From contig NC_088310.1 of the NCBI RefSeq assembly GCF_910592395.1, positions 8,253,501 through 8,317,500 of the forward strand: a stretch of 64,000 bases of DNA, written 5' to 3'. Within the stretch, counting starts at the first letter, position 1; every line of letters begins with the position of its first letter. Positions 32,601-42,986 of this stretch are shown here, one piece after another. A model generated the notes under the pieces. That model saw only the letters and a list, made by a program, of their open reading frames with translations. It searched no databases and was not told where the DNA came from. This stretch comes from Lineus longissimus. Its lineage: Eukaryota > Nemertea > Pilidiophora > Heteronemertea > Lineidae. The translations under genes were made by a program, and so were the position numbers.

Positions 32601-35600
32601 ATTTTTATTTTTAGGTAAAACGCAGCAAACATTTCAACATAAACAGTTTGATACACAGCCAATACAACCATGCACCAATGATCACGGAACAGTTGATCCA
32701 GAAAATGTTTGCACCATGCTTTATTTGCAGTTGCCAAAATTTTACCACAAAACTTTACATTTCATGTGTATATATTTTGCACATTTTACGATGTTAGACA
32801 TTAAATGGCTGAAGTTAGACACTAGACACTCGGTCTGTTATTTGGGAACAAAGACGGCTATCCAAGAGAGAGTTCCACCTCAGAGCCCTGAAGCTTTGTA
32901 TTGTGGTCAGGGTGGTGTCCTTAGCCAGTATTCCTCTCTATTCTTCATCAGGGAGCAAGTCTAAAGCACATGAGCTGGAGTCTATTCTCCATTCACACTG
33001 AGTGCAGACTCTCGTAAGCCTATTGTGTGAAGGTGTTTTCTTCCCAACAAAGCACTCACCCTTACATCAGCTTGCCCCCTTGTAATTCTAGCCCCTGCTC
33101 GCAAGCTCTCCTCTCTATCTGCAGCCATCGTTCCGGTCACCAATTCTCGCCCATGCCGGGAAGAATGTGACCTAGTTATGCTTGATCGTTCTGGCACTGT
33201 TACTAGTGAGGCAGTCTTCGATGGTCTCTCAGGTAACTGGTCTAGTGATTTTGATGACCTGGTTTCCCTAGGTCGTCTTGATGAACCTGATTTGTCATCT
33301 AAGTCTTCTGAAAGACATGTCAGAAATAAAAATTGAAAATTGTTTCTCTACTGACAGGATTATGTTTATTTGTACACCCAATATGACAAACACTAACCAA
33401 ATAGTGTTTTTGTTAGTTTAAGTTTCTGTTCCTTTGATAAGGTACAAAAGGGTAAACAGGAAGGGGTTAGGGGGTCCAATAGGCAGTTCCCAGGTGACCC
33501 TTGGTCGGTCAAGAAACTGGGTCTGGTAAAATGTATGGATAAAATTATTTCCACAACAATTTTGAGTAGCGATGATGTACTACGAGACACCTGGTGGTCA
33601 CGTAATGAAACTTCAACTGGCCCACCTGGCTCTGACCTAAGTCTCCCTAACAGAGACTGACCTAACAGGGAACCATTGCCTTTGAAACATTTCAAAAACA
33701 CATCTCAGGCAGATGAGATTATTTGTGTCCTGGTCAAATTAGCTTGGCTTTCCAGGTCAACTTTGTCCTTTAGTTTTTAATGCATTTATTGTCACACAAA
33801 GACAGAAATATCTTCCCCTTTACTCACCATTTTCAGCAGTTATCTTAATCTCATCATTAGGTTTTGACTTGCCCCTCGTTGACGGCCCCTTCCTACTGTC
33901 GGAGCCCTTGTGACCAGGTGCCTCTTTCTTGGCTTGTGCATCTTTCTGGTCCTTTTTACTGGGAGGAGTCTTTCTTGGCGTGGTCTGTGTAGTCGACTCC
34001 TTTGATTTAGGCTTTTCTTCGGGGGCTGGTGGGTCAAAGTGTTTCAAGTCGGACTCCAAGACCTCATTATCTACAGAATACGCAAATATAAAAGCATACA
34101 AAACATAATAGTGTGTAAACAATTGGTGAAAAGTGATTTTGCTAAACAAGTCCAGGCAATGAGGCATACGAAACACAAGTCATTTAACCATTAAGCAGTT
34201 ATTTCTCACAATCTGATGATACAGAACAGTACTACACTTTCCTACGCACACTTGGTGGACGACGGGATATTTGGCATGCAATTGTCAAGGCCTTTGTCTA
34301 GCTCATTTGCATATCTGAGGGACGTATACAATGACAGATTACACCCTTCATGGCCCTAGACCACAACCTGTAGAGGCCTGAAGGGTAGTATCTGTTATTG
34401 CCTGCGTCCCTCTCTCCCTCTCCGGTCGTCCACCAAGTGCAAGTAGGATCTTGGGGGTACATGCACCAAACGACTAAAATAGCACAGAGTATTTCACACA
34501 TCACTTACCAGCAGATATTGACTGTAGCTTTTTGAGTAGATTGTCTAGCCTGGAAATATAATCAATGGTAAGCTAACCCCAACATGCCCTATAAAATAGG
34601 TCTTACCAAACCAGATACTTTAACCGGCAACAAGATTTTTCCAGTTTGAACAGAGACAGAGTCCTTCATCTACCACAAAGAAGAGATTTGACTTATTCAA
34701 TCAAACAGTGTGGTATTAACTCATGGCTCAAATTTAAACAAGGCCACCGCTGCCATGGCACTTGACAGGATTCGGTGACCTGTGAAATGGCCTTTGTGCC
34801 TCTCAAATCTCTTACAAATTTTTCAATACTCAAAGCCAAAATGCCGCTAAAATAGGTGCCCTGATAATTTACAAATTCAAGGTCAGCTGGTAACTTGCAG
34901 TTTCGGCACTGGACACACCTGTTGAACCTATCCAACTTCTTCCACTGCAACAACATTTGATTTCAAGGCCGGATTTTTCTTTCTACGGTGGAGCAGACGT
35001 CAACCAATACATACCAAGATGTAAAGCGGTCAGTATTCTTCCCCAAGAACAAAGACAGATCATCACTCATCTGCTCCTTGGTCTTCTTGTTTGCCACCAT
35101 CACCATGATATAGTCTGGTAACTCATTGTCTGAAGGAGAAGCATCAAGGAAAGTTTAGTTGAAATTATCTAGAACAACAGAGACTGTTTTACTGAAAGTG
35201 GGTGCGCTCTCCATTGACTCACAGCTATTCTGCAGAACTACTTGAACATTTTGGTATGACAATGCTAGATTTTATGACCTGAATATTTCTTGACTTACCA
35301 ACATAAGAACCAAGGTCCATCAGCTTCGCTCTGATGGCGGACTGAAAAATAAATGACCAAAGTTCATTGCATGCAGGCATATGTAGTGACAGTCAGACAC
35401 ACACTGAGACAGTGAACCACAAAATACCTCATAAATTTTTTTTATCAAAGATGTCTAGCCTCTTCCTTCTCGAGCATCATGCTAGATGTCATGAGCAACT
35501 AACCATGTATGTATGTGCTCTATATTATGCAATCAAATCAAGCATGTGGTGGAAGTACATACAATGACACAATACATGCATCTTATCATACAACATTACA

Positions 35601-35774
35601 TACATAGGACTACCATAGGCCTATATGGATAATTGACGGGCAAAAAAGCAACTTTCAGAGGGGATTCTCGGAATAATTGGGGCCCTTATTGACAGAATAC
35701 AGAACGATGACATGGTTTTACACACACACTACACTCACCCTGATTTTGTTACTTATTTCGGAGCCAATTTCCAT
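26625..35774 (-). CDS. ZC3H14: ZC3H14 / Nab2-type CCCH poly(A)-binding protein
   Basis: Fourteen coding exons join in phase for 772 codons: 35774-35739, 35341-35299, 35129-35015, 34549-34509, 34070-33828, 33307-33060, 32589-32429, 32146-32046, 31498-31259, 30800-30634, 29917-29742, 29356-28925, 28294-28143 and 26785-26625. The N-terminus (MEIGSEISNKIR, SAIRAKLMDLG, DNELPDYIMVMVANKK, DDLSLFLGKNT) is the PWI-like Nab2 N-domain. The middle is disordered and basic, with the family blocks PPSRQANKSLL and RFFVTLDGV and a KRPK putative nuclear signal. Four CCCH fingers follow (C-x5-C-x4/5-C-x3-H): CRFWPSCKNGASCTFHH, the pair around CRFGDKCRFIH and CKFDASCSNPSCPYTH, and CRFFPLCKNMNCPFSH. Vertebrate ZC3H14 has five; the fifth and the C-terminus were not found, so the model is 3'-incomplete. 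The family binds nuclear poly(A) and limits tail length. Confidence 0.95.
27932..28112 (+). mobile_element. MITE of the AGAACCTCTCTATTAAGGACAC family, copy B
   Basis: Nearly intact: starts TACAGTAGAACCTCTCTATT and ends GGGAGGTTCACTGTA, so the TIR is CAGTGNACCTC-like and flanked by TA. Internal modules GTCCTTACAAGAGAG and GTCCTAAATAGAG are diverged copies of the terminal unit. It lies in a ZC3H14 intron, plus orientation relative to an antisense gene. Confidence 0.85.
28316..28438. mobile_element. Perfect-hairpin MITE, copy 2
   Basis: Arms TGGGTGATATGAATAAAG / ACTAGCAAATGCTTTTA pair with TAAAAGCATTTGCTAGT / CTTTATTCATGTCACCCA. The loop shares ATGTACATTTACACTAG with copy 1 at 24266. It starts 22 bp upstream, in transcript order, of ZC3H14 exon 13 (28294-28143), so an RNA stem could sit next to that exon's acceptor. 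Confidence 0.85.
31521..31891. mobile_element. TTAA-type MITE, diverged copy with internal duplication
   Basis: The left end AGGGGGACTATAGGCAGGAG matches the termini of the elements at 37543-37764 and 39735-39955. The right end reads CTCCTGCTAATATTCCCCT. The interior has two copies of a block containing CATACATC[CA]GCCCTTCTT and GAGGAATACTTT[CG]ATTACT about 150 bp apart. It lies in a ZC3H14 intron. Confidence 0.5.
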
Positions 35775-36040
35775 TTTAAATCGGAGCGGCAGCGTCTTTT
35801 TTTTCGAAGACAGCGGTGATCGTTCAGTTAGTCCACGATGTAATAACTTATGTGGCGATGATATTATTTTGGGATAAAAATGAACCTTATGAATAGAACT
35901 ATCATGTAACGTCAAATGTATTATAGTTTGCTGAATATATTACTACTTGATAATTGCAACCTAAAAGGGTTTCTTGACGATTTTTTCATTCAATTTACTA
36001 TTACATTCACTATCTTTGTGGAAAACAATTTAAAAACAAA
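35775..36040. promoter_or_regulatory. Shared divergent promoter region of ZC3H14 and the small membrane protein
   Basis: The two start codons point away from each other and are only 265 bp apart, so both 5' UTRs and both promoters must fit here or overlap. It is more GC-rich next to ZC3H14 (GGAGCGGCAGCGTC) than elsewhere. No TATA box at a useful distance was recognised. Confidence 0.6.
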
Positions 36041-36645
36041 ATGGTTGACCCAGCGCAACCACCACCGCTTTCTCGCAAAGAAAAGCTCCAACTGAGACGA
36101 ATGCAAAATGTTGCCAGGGGACTGATGATGTTTAAACGAGGCATGATAGTGACTTTTATCGGACTGTTTAGTTACAAACTATACCATCACACCAAAACTC
36201 CTGATTACCAGTCTTTCAAGGTCTGAACATCACTTTAAGTGTTAGTTCAGTTTTCAGTTCACAGGTGGCGCCTCGGTTACTTATCAGAACAATACAACTC
36301 ATTCCCTTGGCTGAAGATAACTGCCGTTGTTGCTACAGTTAAGCCTATAGATGATTCAGGCCATAATTCTAGAACGACATCAAGACAGACTTGAAACCTT
36401 TAGCCACACTGTTAGGCCAGTTTTCTTGTCACATTCTGAACTAGAAAAATTCAGAGGGATCTGTTCTTGGTGTCAAGACCTCCTCTCAAATCTGTTTCTC
36501 ATTTATTTATTTGCAGGCGAGGAGAAAATTTAGAATTCAGTCAGAAACCAAAGATCCTGATGTGGAGCGGTTATACGAACTAGAAAAGAAAGAAAAAGAG
36601 ATGAAGGAGCGGAACACTGGCAAAATTGAAGCAGAAATTGTTTGA
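36041..36645 (+). CDS. Small single-pass membrane protein, 102 aa, uncharacterised
   Basis: Two coding exons, 36041-36220 and 36517-36645, join in phase 0. The N-terminus (MVDPAQPPPLSRKEKLQLRR) is Pro-rich then basic. A single hydrophobic segment (MIVTFIGLFSYKLY) spans about residues 35-50, followed by a charged helical tail (LYELEKKEKEMKERN) to IEAEIV. Basic residues before the segment and a charged coiled-coil-like tail are typical of small mitochondrial or ER membrane proteins; I cannot name the family. The donor is AAG|GTCTGA, poor for a GT-AG intron; without splicing the ORF ends after FKV at 61 residues and loses the tail. The acceptor (TATTTATTTGCAG) is good. Polyadenylation signals follow at 37052 and 37194. 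It is divergent from ZC3H14. Confidence 0.8.
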
Positions 36646-37051
36646 ATTGCGCACAGGAGCTTGATGTAAAATACATGTAGTCTTTAACTGTCTTTGGATG
36701 AAGTCGATGTAATAACCTGGGTGCTAGCTTCTTGTCACTGCATGGACGGTGTCAGCTTGTGCAGTAGTGGCTAGTGAAATAGATCAACATGCTGCATAAA
36801 GGGGTTTATGGTCTAGGGAACTATAATTTCCCTGGCAGAACATGCAAATATTCAGAGACAGTTTCTTTGTATTCTATTCGATGATAGACACAACACATTT
36901 TTTAATTGGTCTACAAAAATGTGAAGATTCGTCTCCATGTATTCATGTCTGTTGACTTCTATTCAAAGGAAATCAAGAAGATTCAAAACAAAGGTTACTG
37001 AATACCAGCTCGTCTACTGAAGTTCCTTGGATGACAGGATTGTGAAACATA

Positions 37052-37057
37052 AATAAA
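37052..37057 (+). terminator. Candidate proximal polyadenylation signal
   Basis: AATAAA about 400 bp after the stop codon of the small membrane protein gene. Confidence 0.4.
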
Positions 37058-37193
37058 ACGGAACTAGGCCTCGCAAACACATGTACATGTATTTCTTTAA
37101 TTCATGGCCTTGCCAATACCACATCAGCTTGAAATTGGAATGTTCAGATTTTTGTACATATTGTTAATATAACATTTGGTGTGTTTTACTGTA

Positions 37194-37199
37194 AATAAA
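37194..37199 (+). terminator. Candidate distal polyadenylation signal
   Basis: AATAAA (TGTAAATAAAGG) about 550 bp after the same stop codon, preceded by TTTTGTACATATTGTTAATA and followed by a T-rich stretch. This is the better of the two sites. Confidence 0.5.
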
Positions 37200-37489
37200 G
37201 GATGATTTATTAATGAATTCATACTTTTTTCTTGCTATGTTAAAATTATGAAACCCTTTCTACACACACACTCACGTTCCTCTGCTAAATCTGTTTGAAG
37301 ACTTGGCTGAGCCCAGTTCCAACGGAGAACTTTTCAAACCGAGAATGTCCTCGGTTTAGCGGTGTGATGAGTCTGACTTCTGTCGTCAGTTCCCGCCATT
37401 TTACACGCATGTATTTGCACTGGTGTGAAAAGGTGCCTGTAGCTTCGAATGATCGTAGGCAGGTCATCATCAGTTCTTTTGCAATGTAA

Positions 37490-37783
37490 ATACAGTAGAA
37501 CCTCCACATAAAGGATGCCCTCAGAACTGACAAATGCTGTCCTTAAAGGGAGACTATAGGCAGGGGCAGAGGGGCTAATTTAGCCACCTTCAGGCGACTA
37601 ATATACACGGTAAGGGCCCTGGGTCATATAAGATTCAGCAATAAATATGATCCTCGTACAAGCGTTAATCATTTCAATGTTCTGTGTGATGTGAGAGACC
37701 CCTATCGGCGACTTTGTGTAGCTTTATCTTGCCTGCCTGGCTGCTGCCTACATTGTCCCTTTAATAGAAAGGTTCCACTGTAC
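37490..37783 (+). mobile_element. MITE copy C, interrupted by a second MITE
   Basis: Left part TACAGTAGAACCTCCACATA...GCTGTCCTTAA (37490-37546), right part TTAATAGAAAGGTTCCACTG (37761-37783). Between them is a different element flanked by TTAA on both sides, inserted in the family's own GTCCTTAATAGAGAGG motif. The right part is shorter than in copies B and D, so this copy also lost internal sequence. Confidence 0.8.
37543..37764 (+). mobile_element. TTAA-flanked MITE nested in copy C (piggyBac-like target site)
   Basis: The element starts AGGGAGACTATAGGCAGG and ends CTGCCTACATTGTCCCT, a TIR of about 17 bp with four mismatches, bounded by TTAA at 37543-37546 and 37761-37764. A reverse-complement copy lies at 39735-39955. 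TTAA duplication is typical of piggyBac elements; the superfamily is inferred from this alone. Confidence 0.8.
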
Positions 37784-38267
37784 TTGTATGTGCCAAATTG
37801 GCCGCCTGATGTCTGTTAATACATACTCTTCGAAGACAGACAACAATTTTTTCAGCGTGGTAAAATCAGAATTGTGACAGCTACTGTCATTAGCTTGGTT
37901 GTGACAGAGTCCAGGGACGAGTGAGGCCAGCTGATAACTACTATTCAGATCTGGGACATTGTTGCAGCTGTTGCCATCAGATTGGTTGTGACATGGTCTC
38001 TATAGGGCGACATAGTCACATACAAGTCATGTGTCTTCCCATATCAAATAAATAATGGCTCGATATGAATTTAAACAGTTTTTGTAAAGCGCTCGCTGAT
38101 AGATGATATTAATTGCCAGCTCATGTCGATAACAGCAGAAATGAAAATGTGGAAAAGAGTATCCTTCATTAGAAGATTGATTGCATCCAGGGAGAATGGG
38201 GCACAAGCAACCCTCCCTCCCCAGATCCCCTGCAGTCAGTCGCTTGGGGGTCTATTGAGCTCTTATT

Positions 38268-38325
38268 TCCACGTGCCTGTGAAAAACTGCAGCAATATTT
38301 CAGTTCTAATCTTAGATAATAGCCT
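38268..38325 (+). repeat. Dispersed repeat, copy 1
   Basis: CGTGCCTGTGAAAAACTGC, AATATTTCAGTTCT and TTAGATAATAG recur at 39014-39063 with few changes. The two copies are direct and about 745 bp apart. Confidence 0.7.
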
Positions 38326-39013
38326 CAGGTCTCATAAGGGAGTTTTTTTTGTATTCAGGCAAACCGTAGTTCCTAAAAAAATCATTGATTTCTTTGTTCT
38401 CACAGTATGCCAGTGTTGATTTAGCAGTTGTTTTGGCCAAAACATGTTATTTGGAGTTTCTGAAACCTAGAGCTCTACTGAATAGGCGGTCAAGAAACTA
38501 CGCACTTTACTGTTGTTGCCGACGTATGTGTACACTGAACTTGGGATGTGCGTCGGGCCCGTGTTGACGTGCCGTCCAGTCCAAGTTGGTGCACTTTTCG
38601 CTGATTAGTGCAAAATTCAACATATCTCAAAAGTTCAATGGTTGACCCTCAATTTTTTTTGATTTTTGTGTAGCGTAAGCAACTGTCTTTTACGGGAGAA
38701 TGGTCACTGTAAGAATTATCCAGGAGGAAATGTATAATATTTGGAGTTTTCCGTGATTGTCCGGCCCAACTGGCAAAATTGCCATTTGGGATGGTGAACA
38801 GAGCTTGGAGCAAATGCGACACTTATGATTTATTTAAAGAAATAAAATGCCCGATTTTACATCCTGCAGAATAAGGGGAATCGGGCGTTTCCAGTGATAT
38901 ACGACACAAATGGGCTGTCCCTCATGCAATCACATTGGAAACGCATTAAAAAAAATATTACCTCCGTCATCATCGCGTACTCGGGAAAAACTCCCTAACG
39001 AGACCTTATTCCT

Positions 39014-39066
39014 CGTGCCTGTGAAAAACTGCCGGAATATTTCAGTTCTTATTTTAGATAATAGAT
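39014..39066 (+). repeat. Dispersed repeat, copy 2
   Basis: Counterpart of 38268-38325: TCGTGCCTGTGAAAAACTGC, GGAATATTTCAGTTCTTATT, TTAGATAATAGA. A nearby CTTATT precedes both copies. Confidence 0.7.
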
Positions 39067-39734
39067 TGCAGCACCACCTAACTAAGTGTCACGTGACCTA
39101 ATAGCCTGTGCACTTTTGAGCATTGTAGGAAATTATGCAAGTAAATTTGCTGTGTTTTACGGATAATTTCAAGTGAAATAGTGAGTATAAAGTGATGATT
39201 GTGATCTGCCTTTATATTTCAGTTGTTTACAAGTATTGTTTCTGTTGTGTATGGTGATCAGAGGTGTTAAAACCACTCTCGGGACAGTGTCAACAAATCG
39301 GCCATGGTCAAACTTGTGCAGTTTTGTACACACTCACTGTGAGTGTGACTGTCACTGCATACAGATACACTACTGTTCATACCACACAGTACCTTGTGAT
39401 GCAACAATGTAAATGTAATGCAACAATGTTGACACAAACATGTACAGTATACTCAACGTGCTCAACACTCAAGATACTGAACTGTGTGGGAAGTGTTCAT
39501 GACATTGCATTCAACATGTTCGAAGGTATAGAACTAGAACTTAGAAGTAGAACGAGTCAGAATAACTGGCTACATTAAGAAAGTTAGTTAAAAATTTGAG
39601 CCCTTCCGAGCTTTCTTGGTCCTGGATATGACGATGGTGCGGTTTGCTCATGACTGACCAATCAGCTAACAGAGCCAACAAATGAGGTAATTCATGCATA
39701 ATCGGATGATTTACGTCATTTGCCAGCTCTATTA

Positions 39735-39955
39735 TTAAAAGGGACAATATAAGCAGCAGCTAGGCAGGCAAGATAAGTTACACAACGTCACCAATAGGGG
39801 TCTCTCACAGTACGTCGAAATGATTCACGCTTGTACGAGGAATATATTTAGTGCTGAGTCTGACATGACCAAGGGCCCCTGCTGTGTATACTATTACTAG
39901 TCACTTGAAGATGGCCAAATAATCCCCTCTGCTCCTGTCTATAGTCCACCTTTAA
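39735..39955 (-). mobile_element. TTAA-flanked MITE, reverse-complement copy
   Basis: Reads TTAAAAGGGACAATATAAGC at the left and CTATAGTCCACCTTTAA at the right, i.e. the element at 37543-37764 inverted. Interior blocks such as GGGGTCTCTCACA and GCTTGTACGAGGA match its complement. TTAA is present at both ends. Confidence 0.85.
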
Positions 39956-39985
39956 TAGCTGATTAGTCAGTTAGTTAGTCATGCG

Positions 39986-40250
39986 CAAAGGTGTACCATC
40001 TTCATATCCTGGACCAAAGGTGTACCATCGTCATATCCTGGACCAAAGGTGTACCATCATCATATCCTGGACCAAAGGTGTACCATCGTCATATCCTGGA
40101 CCAAAGGTGTACCATCGTCATATCCTGGACCAAAGGTGTACCATCATCATATCCTGGACCAAAGGTGTACCATCGTCATATCCTGGACCAAAGGTGTACC
40201 ATCATCATATCCTGGACCAAAGGTGTACTATCGTTATATCCTAAACCAAA
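39986..40250 (+). repeat. 29-bp minisatellite, about nine copies
   Basis: The unit is CAAAGGTGTACCATC followed by [AGT]TCATATCCTGGAC. Copies are almost identical; a single position alternates between G and A. Because 29 is not a multiple of 3, all three plus frames stay open and give the same peptide in rotation (SYPGPKVYH), which explains three overlapping ORFs here. Confidence 0.97.
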
Positions 40251-41875
40251 CTTCTGAAGTGTCGCATTGTAGTTGGGACTGGGAGTTGGTGTTCAAAGTT
40301 AGGGTGGAGTTCAATTATCAGTAACGTCAGATGATCATCACCTCATCCTGCATTTTAATTATCGCCAGTTATGTCATGACATTAAATCCCAATTAATGAC
40401 GTTTATTGTCTGATGTTAGGCTACGTATGTCGGAAGTCTGAGTTCAGTATTGCAAGTCGGAGCTCAAAAATCGAAATTGCATTTCAATTGAAACTGAAGA
40501 ATTCAACGGGATGGGGTTTCGGTAGGGGTGAGCATCTATTTTGATTTGAAATGATCATTTAGGCAACTACCACTACGACTGCATCTCATCTGTTCACCAA
40601 TCACCTCTATCCTGTGACATGTAAGAATAAGCAACCTGACTCAATATGATATTGCCATTAGAACTGCTCTAAGTAAATGTGAAGGTGTGACCTATGAAAA
40701 CAACCTGTGTGTTCCCGGTGTTGATGCCAAAATGCCTGTGGCATAGACGCTCCTACTCATTTGCAAGGAGTTCCCCGACTTGGGCACAGCATCTCATGGG
40801 AAAACCCCAATGCAATTATCGTGATTATCGTGAGTGGCATCTGCACAGTAAATGTAGTTTGTGTTGTCCACCTGAAAAGCATTCTCTGACATAGTCGTGT
40901 TGGGGTTGGATCACGTTACACCTACTCAATTGAATTATGTCGGTTTTCTGTGCAGTTGATAGGCCTAGGCTACTGTAACTGGTCATTCTTATCAGAAAGA
41001 CAATCATTTCTAAAAATTCTACCGTACCAATGACTTTCTCTACTGGCCTTGTACCTGAGAATACATGTATGCAATATAAGGGCCATGTTTCATGAGTCAA
41101 AATGGGCTGAGCCCTTTCTAGGCCCTTTCCGATCACTCTACGCTCAATTTAAAGTTGGTATGAAGGATTAAATGTCTGTTGTCCATTGATCAGCGAACCA
41201 GCTATGTTTTGCTACATTATACGTATTCCTGAGGTTTCGCTAGGCCCTCCCAAGCCAGGTGGATAGTTTTGTGTTATATTGATCCCCCTTTTATGTAGCG
41301 TTGTTTGAATGTGTGACATGTTGAAATTAGCCTTTCTATGCTAATGGTAGTGTTTGGTCCCCGACTGTGAATGTCTGTGGTTTCAAGTAGACAGGTCAAA
41401 TAGATCAACCCAACTAATCTGATGGCTTTCTGGTGTGTTTGGTGATTTTCCTACTTATATGTCTTTGCCTGTTCTACACCTAATAGAAAGAAAGTTAAAA
41501 CAGCCCTGGTCAGTCAAGTTACTGAGCTCCTCCATCAGATCCAATCAGATAGTATGTGAATGGTAGAAAATCTGTTCTTTATCGTGCATCCATTTTCTGT
41601 TCATGTTGCAGACTCTTTGGGTCTTTATCCCCAAGATTCAAATATTCAACAAAATATATCACAATATTTGTAAAATTGGTCCTTTGAGGACAAAGTCACA
41701 ACCAGAATTCAGGGACAAGTTCACTTTTAGTAACTTGTTTCATGTAGAATGCGCCACAGACAACCACCAATGTATTTTGGTTTTGCTGATTAAAAGTGAG
41801 AAATTTCCAGATTAATTCGACTTCATGTCATGTTCTGTTTACAATGTTGGGTGGTTGCCCCATTGTTCAGGGAGA

Positions 41876-41940
41876 GCGTTCAATCAATACTTGTACATGG
41901 TCGCAAGGACCAATATGTACACAGTAGCGATTGAGCGCTG
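41876..41940. repeat. Imperfect hairpin
   Basis: GCGTTCAATC...TGTACATGGTC pairs with GACCAATATGTACA...GATTGAGCGC around a GCAAG loop. About 60 bp. It may be a tiny MITE relic; no second copy was seen. Confidence 0.5.
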
Positions 41941-42128
41941 ACAGGGTTGATAACTTTCCATAATATGAGAAAAGCCTCTGCCCTGACAAATCGTGCACTG
42001 CCTGACATTACATACGCTGCCAATCATTACGTAGTCCATTGACTGCAAATATCGGGCATAAAACTTTCATGCAAGCTTATGGCTTGTATTGAAAAACACT
42101 TAAATTGCATTGTTGCCCCTTATTTATC

Positions 42129-42986
42129 GGTTACAGGAAAATTCGTCCCCGGATAATTCGTCCCCGGAAAATTCGTCCCCGCAAATTCGTCCCCGGAAAA
42201 TTCGTCCCCGAGGATAATTCGTCCCCAAGGATAATTCGTCCCCGGAAAATTTGTCCCCGAGGATAATTCGTCCCTGGAAAGTTCGTCCCCGAGGATAATT
42301 CGTCCCCAGAATATTTTACAAAGTTGAAAGTTTCTGACTTTACTTTCTAAGACTCTTAAGTCTTGTCGAATGGACTGTAGTAATAACTAATACTTTCGAT
42401 TTTTCTCATTCAGTGTAACATCCCTCTTTACTACCATACTAGCCAGTTACCTACCCCACTATTTTTATAGTAGGTGGAAGTAGGCAGGCGAAATATTTTA
42501 TTGAAGAATTTAGAGCTTTTCTTTCATTCTGACCAGTAAAAATACTTATTCGAAAAAAAAAATTATTTCGCCTGCCTACCTCTACCTACTATGAAAAGAG
42601 TGGAGTAGGTAACTAGCTAGTAGGGTAGTAAAGAGAGATATAATAAATGAGAAAAGTCGAAAGTAGTAAGTAGTAGTTATTACTAGAAACTAATGTCAGA
42701 AACTTTCAACTTTTGTTTAATTTTCCGGGGACGAATTATCTTCGAGGACGAATTTCCCAGGGATGAATTATCCTAGTGGACATATTTTCCGGGGGTGAAA
42801 TTTTCCTCGGGGACGAATTTTCCAGGGACGAATTATCCTCAGGGACGAATTCTCCAGGGACGAATTATCCTCGGGGACGAATTATCCGGGGACGAATTTT
42901 CCGGGGACGAATTTTCCTATGGGACGAATTTTCCGGGGACGAGTTTTCCGGGGACGAATTTTCCGGGGACGAATTTTCCTAGAGCC
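42129..42986. mobile_element. Foldback-like element, copy 1 (arms built of a 15-bp tandem unit)
   Basis: 858 bp flanked by a perfect 9-bp target-site duplication TTATTTATC (42120-42128 and 42987-42995). It begins GGTTACAGGAAAATTCG and ends CGAATTTTCCTAGAGCC. The outer arms (42133-42310 and 42725-42983) are inverted arrays of the unit GGGGACGAATTWTCC, about 11 copies on the left and 16 on the right, some with a TAGGA or CGAGG variant. The inner part is also inverted: AAGTTGAAAGTTTCTGAC, TACCTACCCCACT...TAGTAGG and GCAGGCGAAAT pair across a short centre near 42540. There is no ORF beyond those made by the repeat. This organisation is that of Foldback/FB elements, known mainly from Drosophila. 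Copy 2 lies at 58698-59505, inverted. Confidence 0.92.

Noticed and set aside
39981-40324. Three overlapping plus-strand ORFs of about 90 codons
   Set aside because: They are the same 29-bp minisatellite read in three frames; not genes. The array also is not CRISPR: units are contiguous with no unique spacers.
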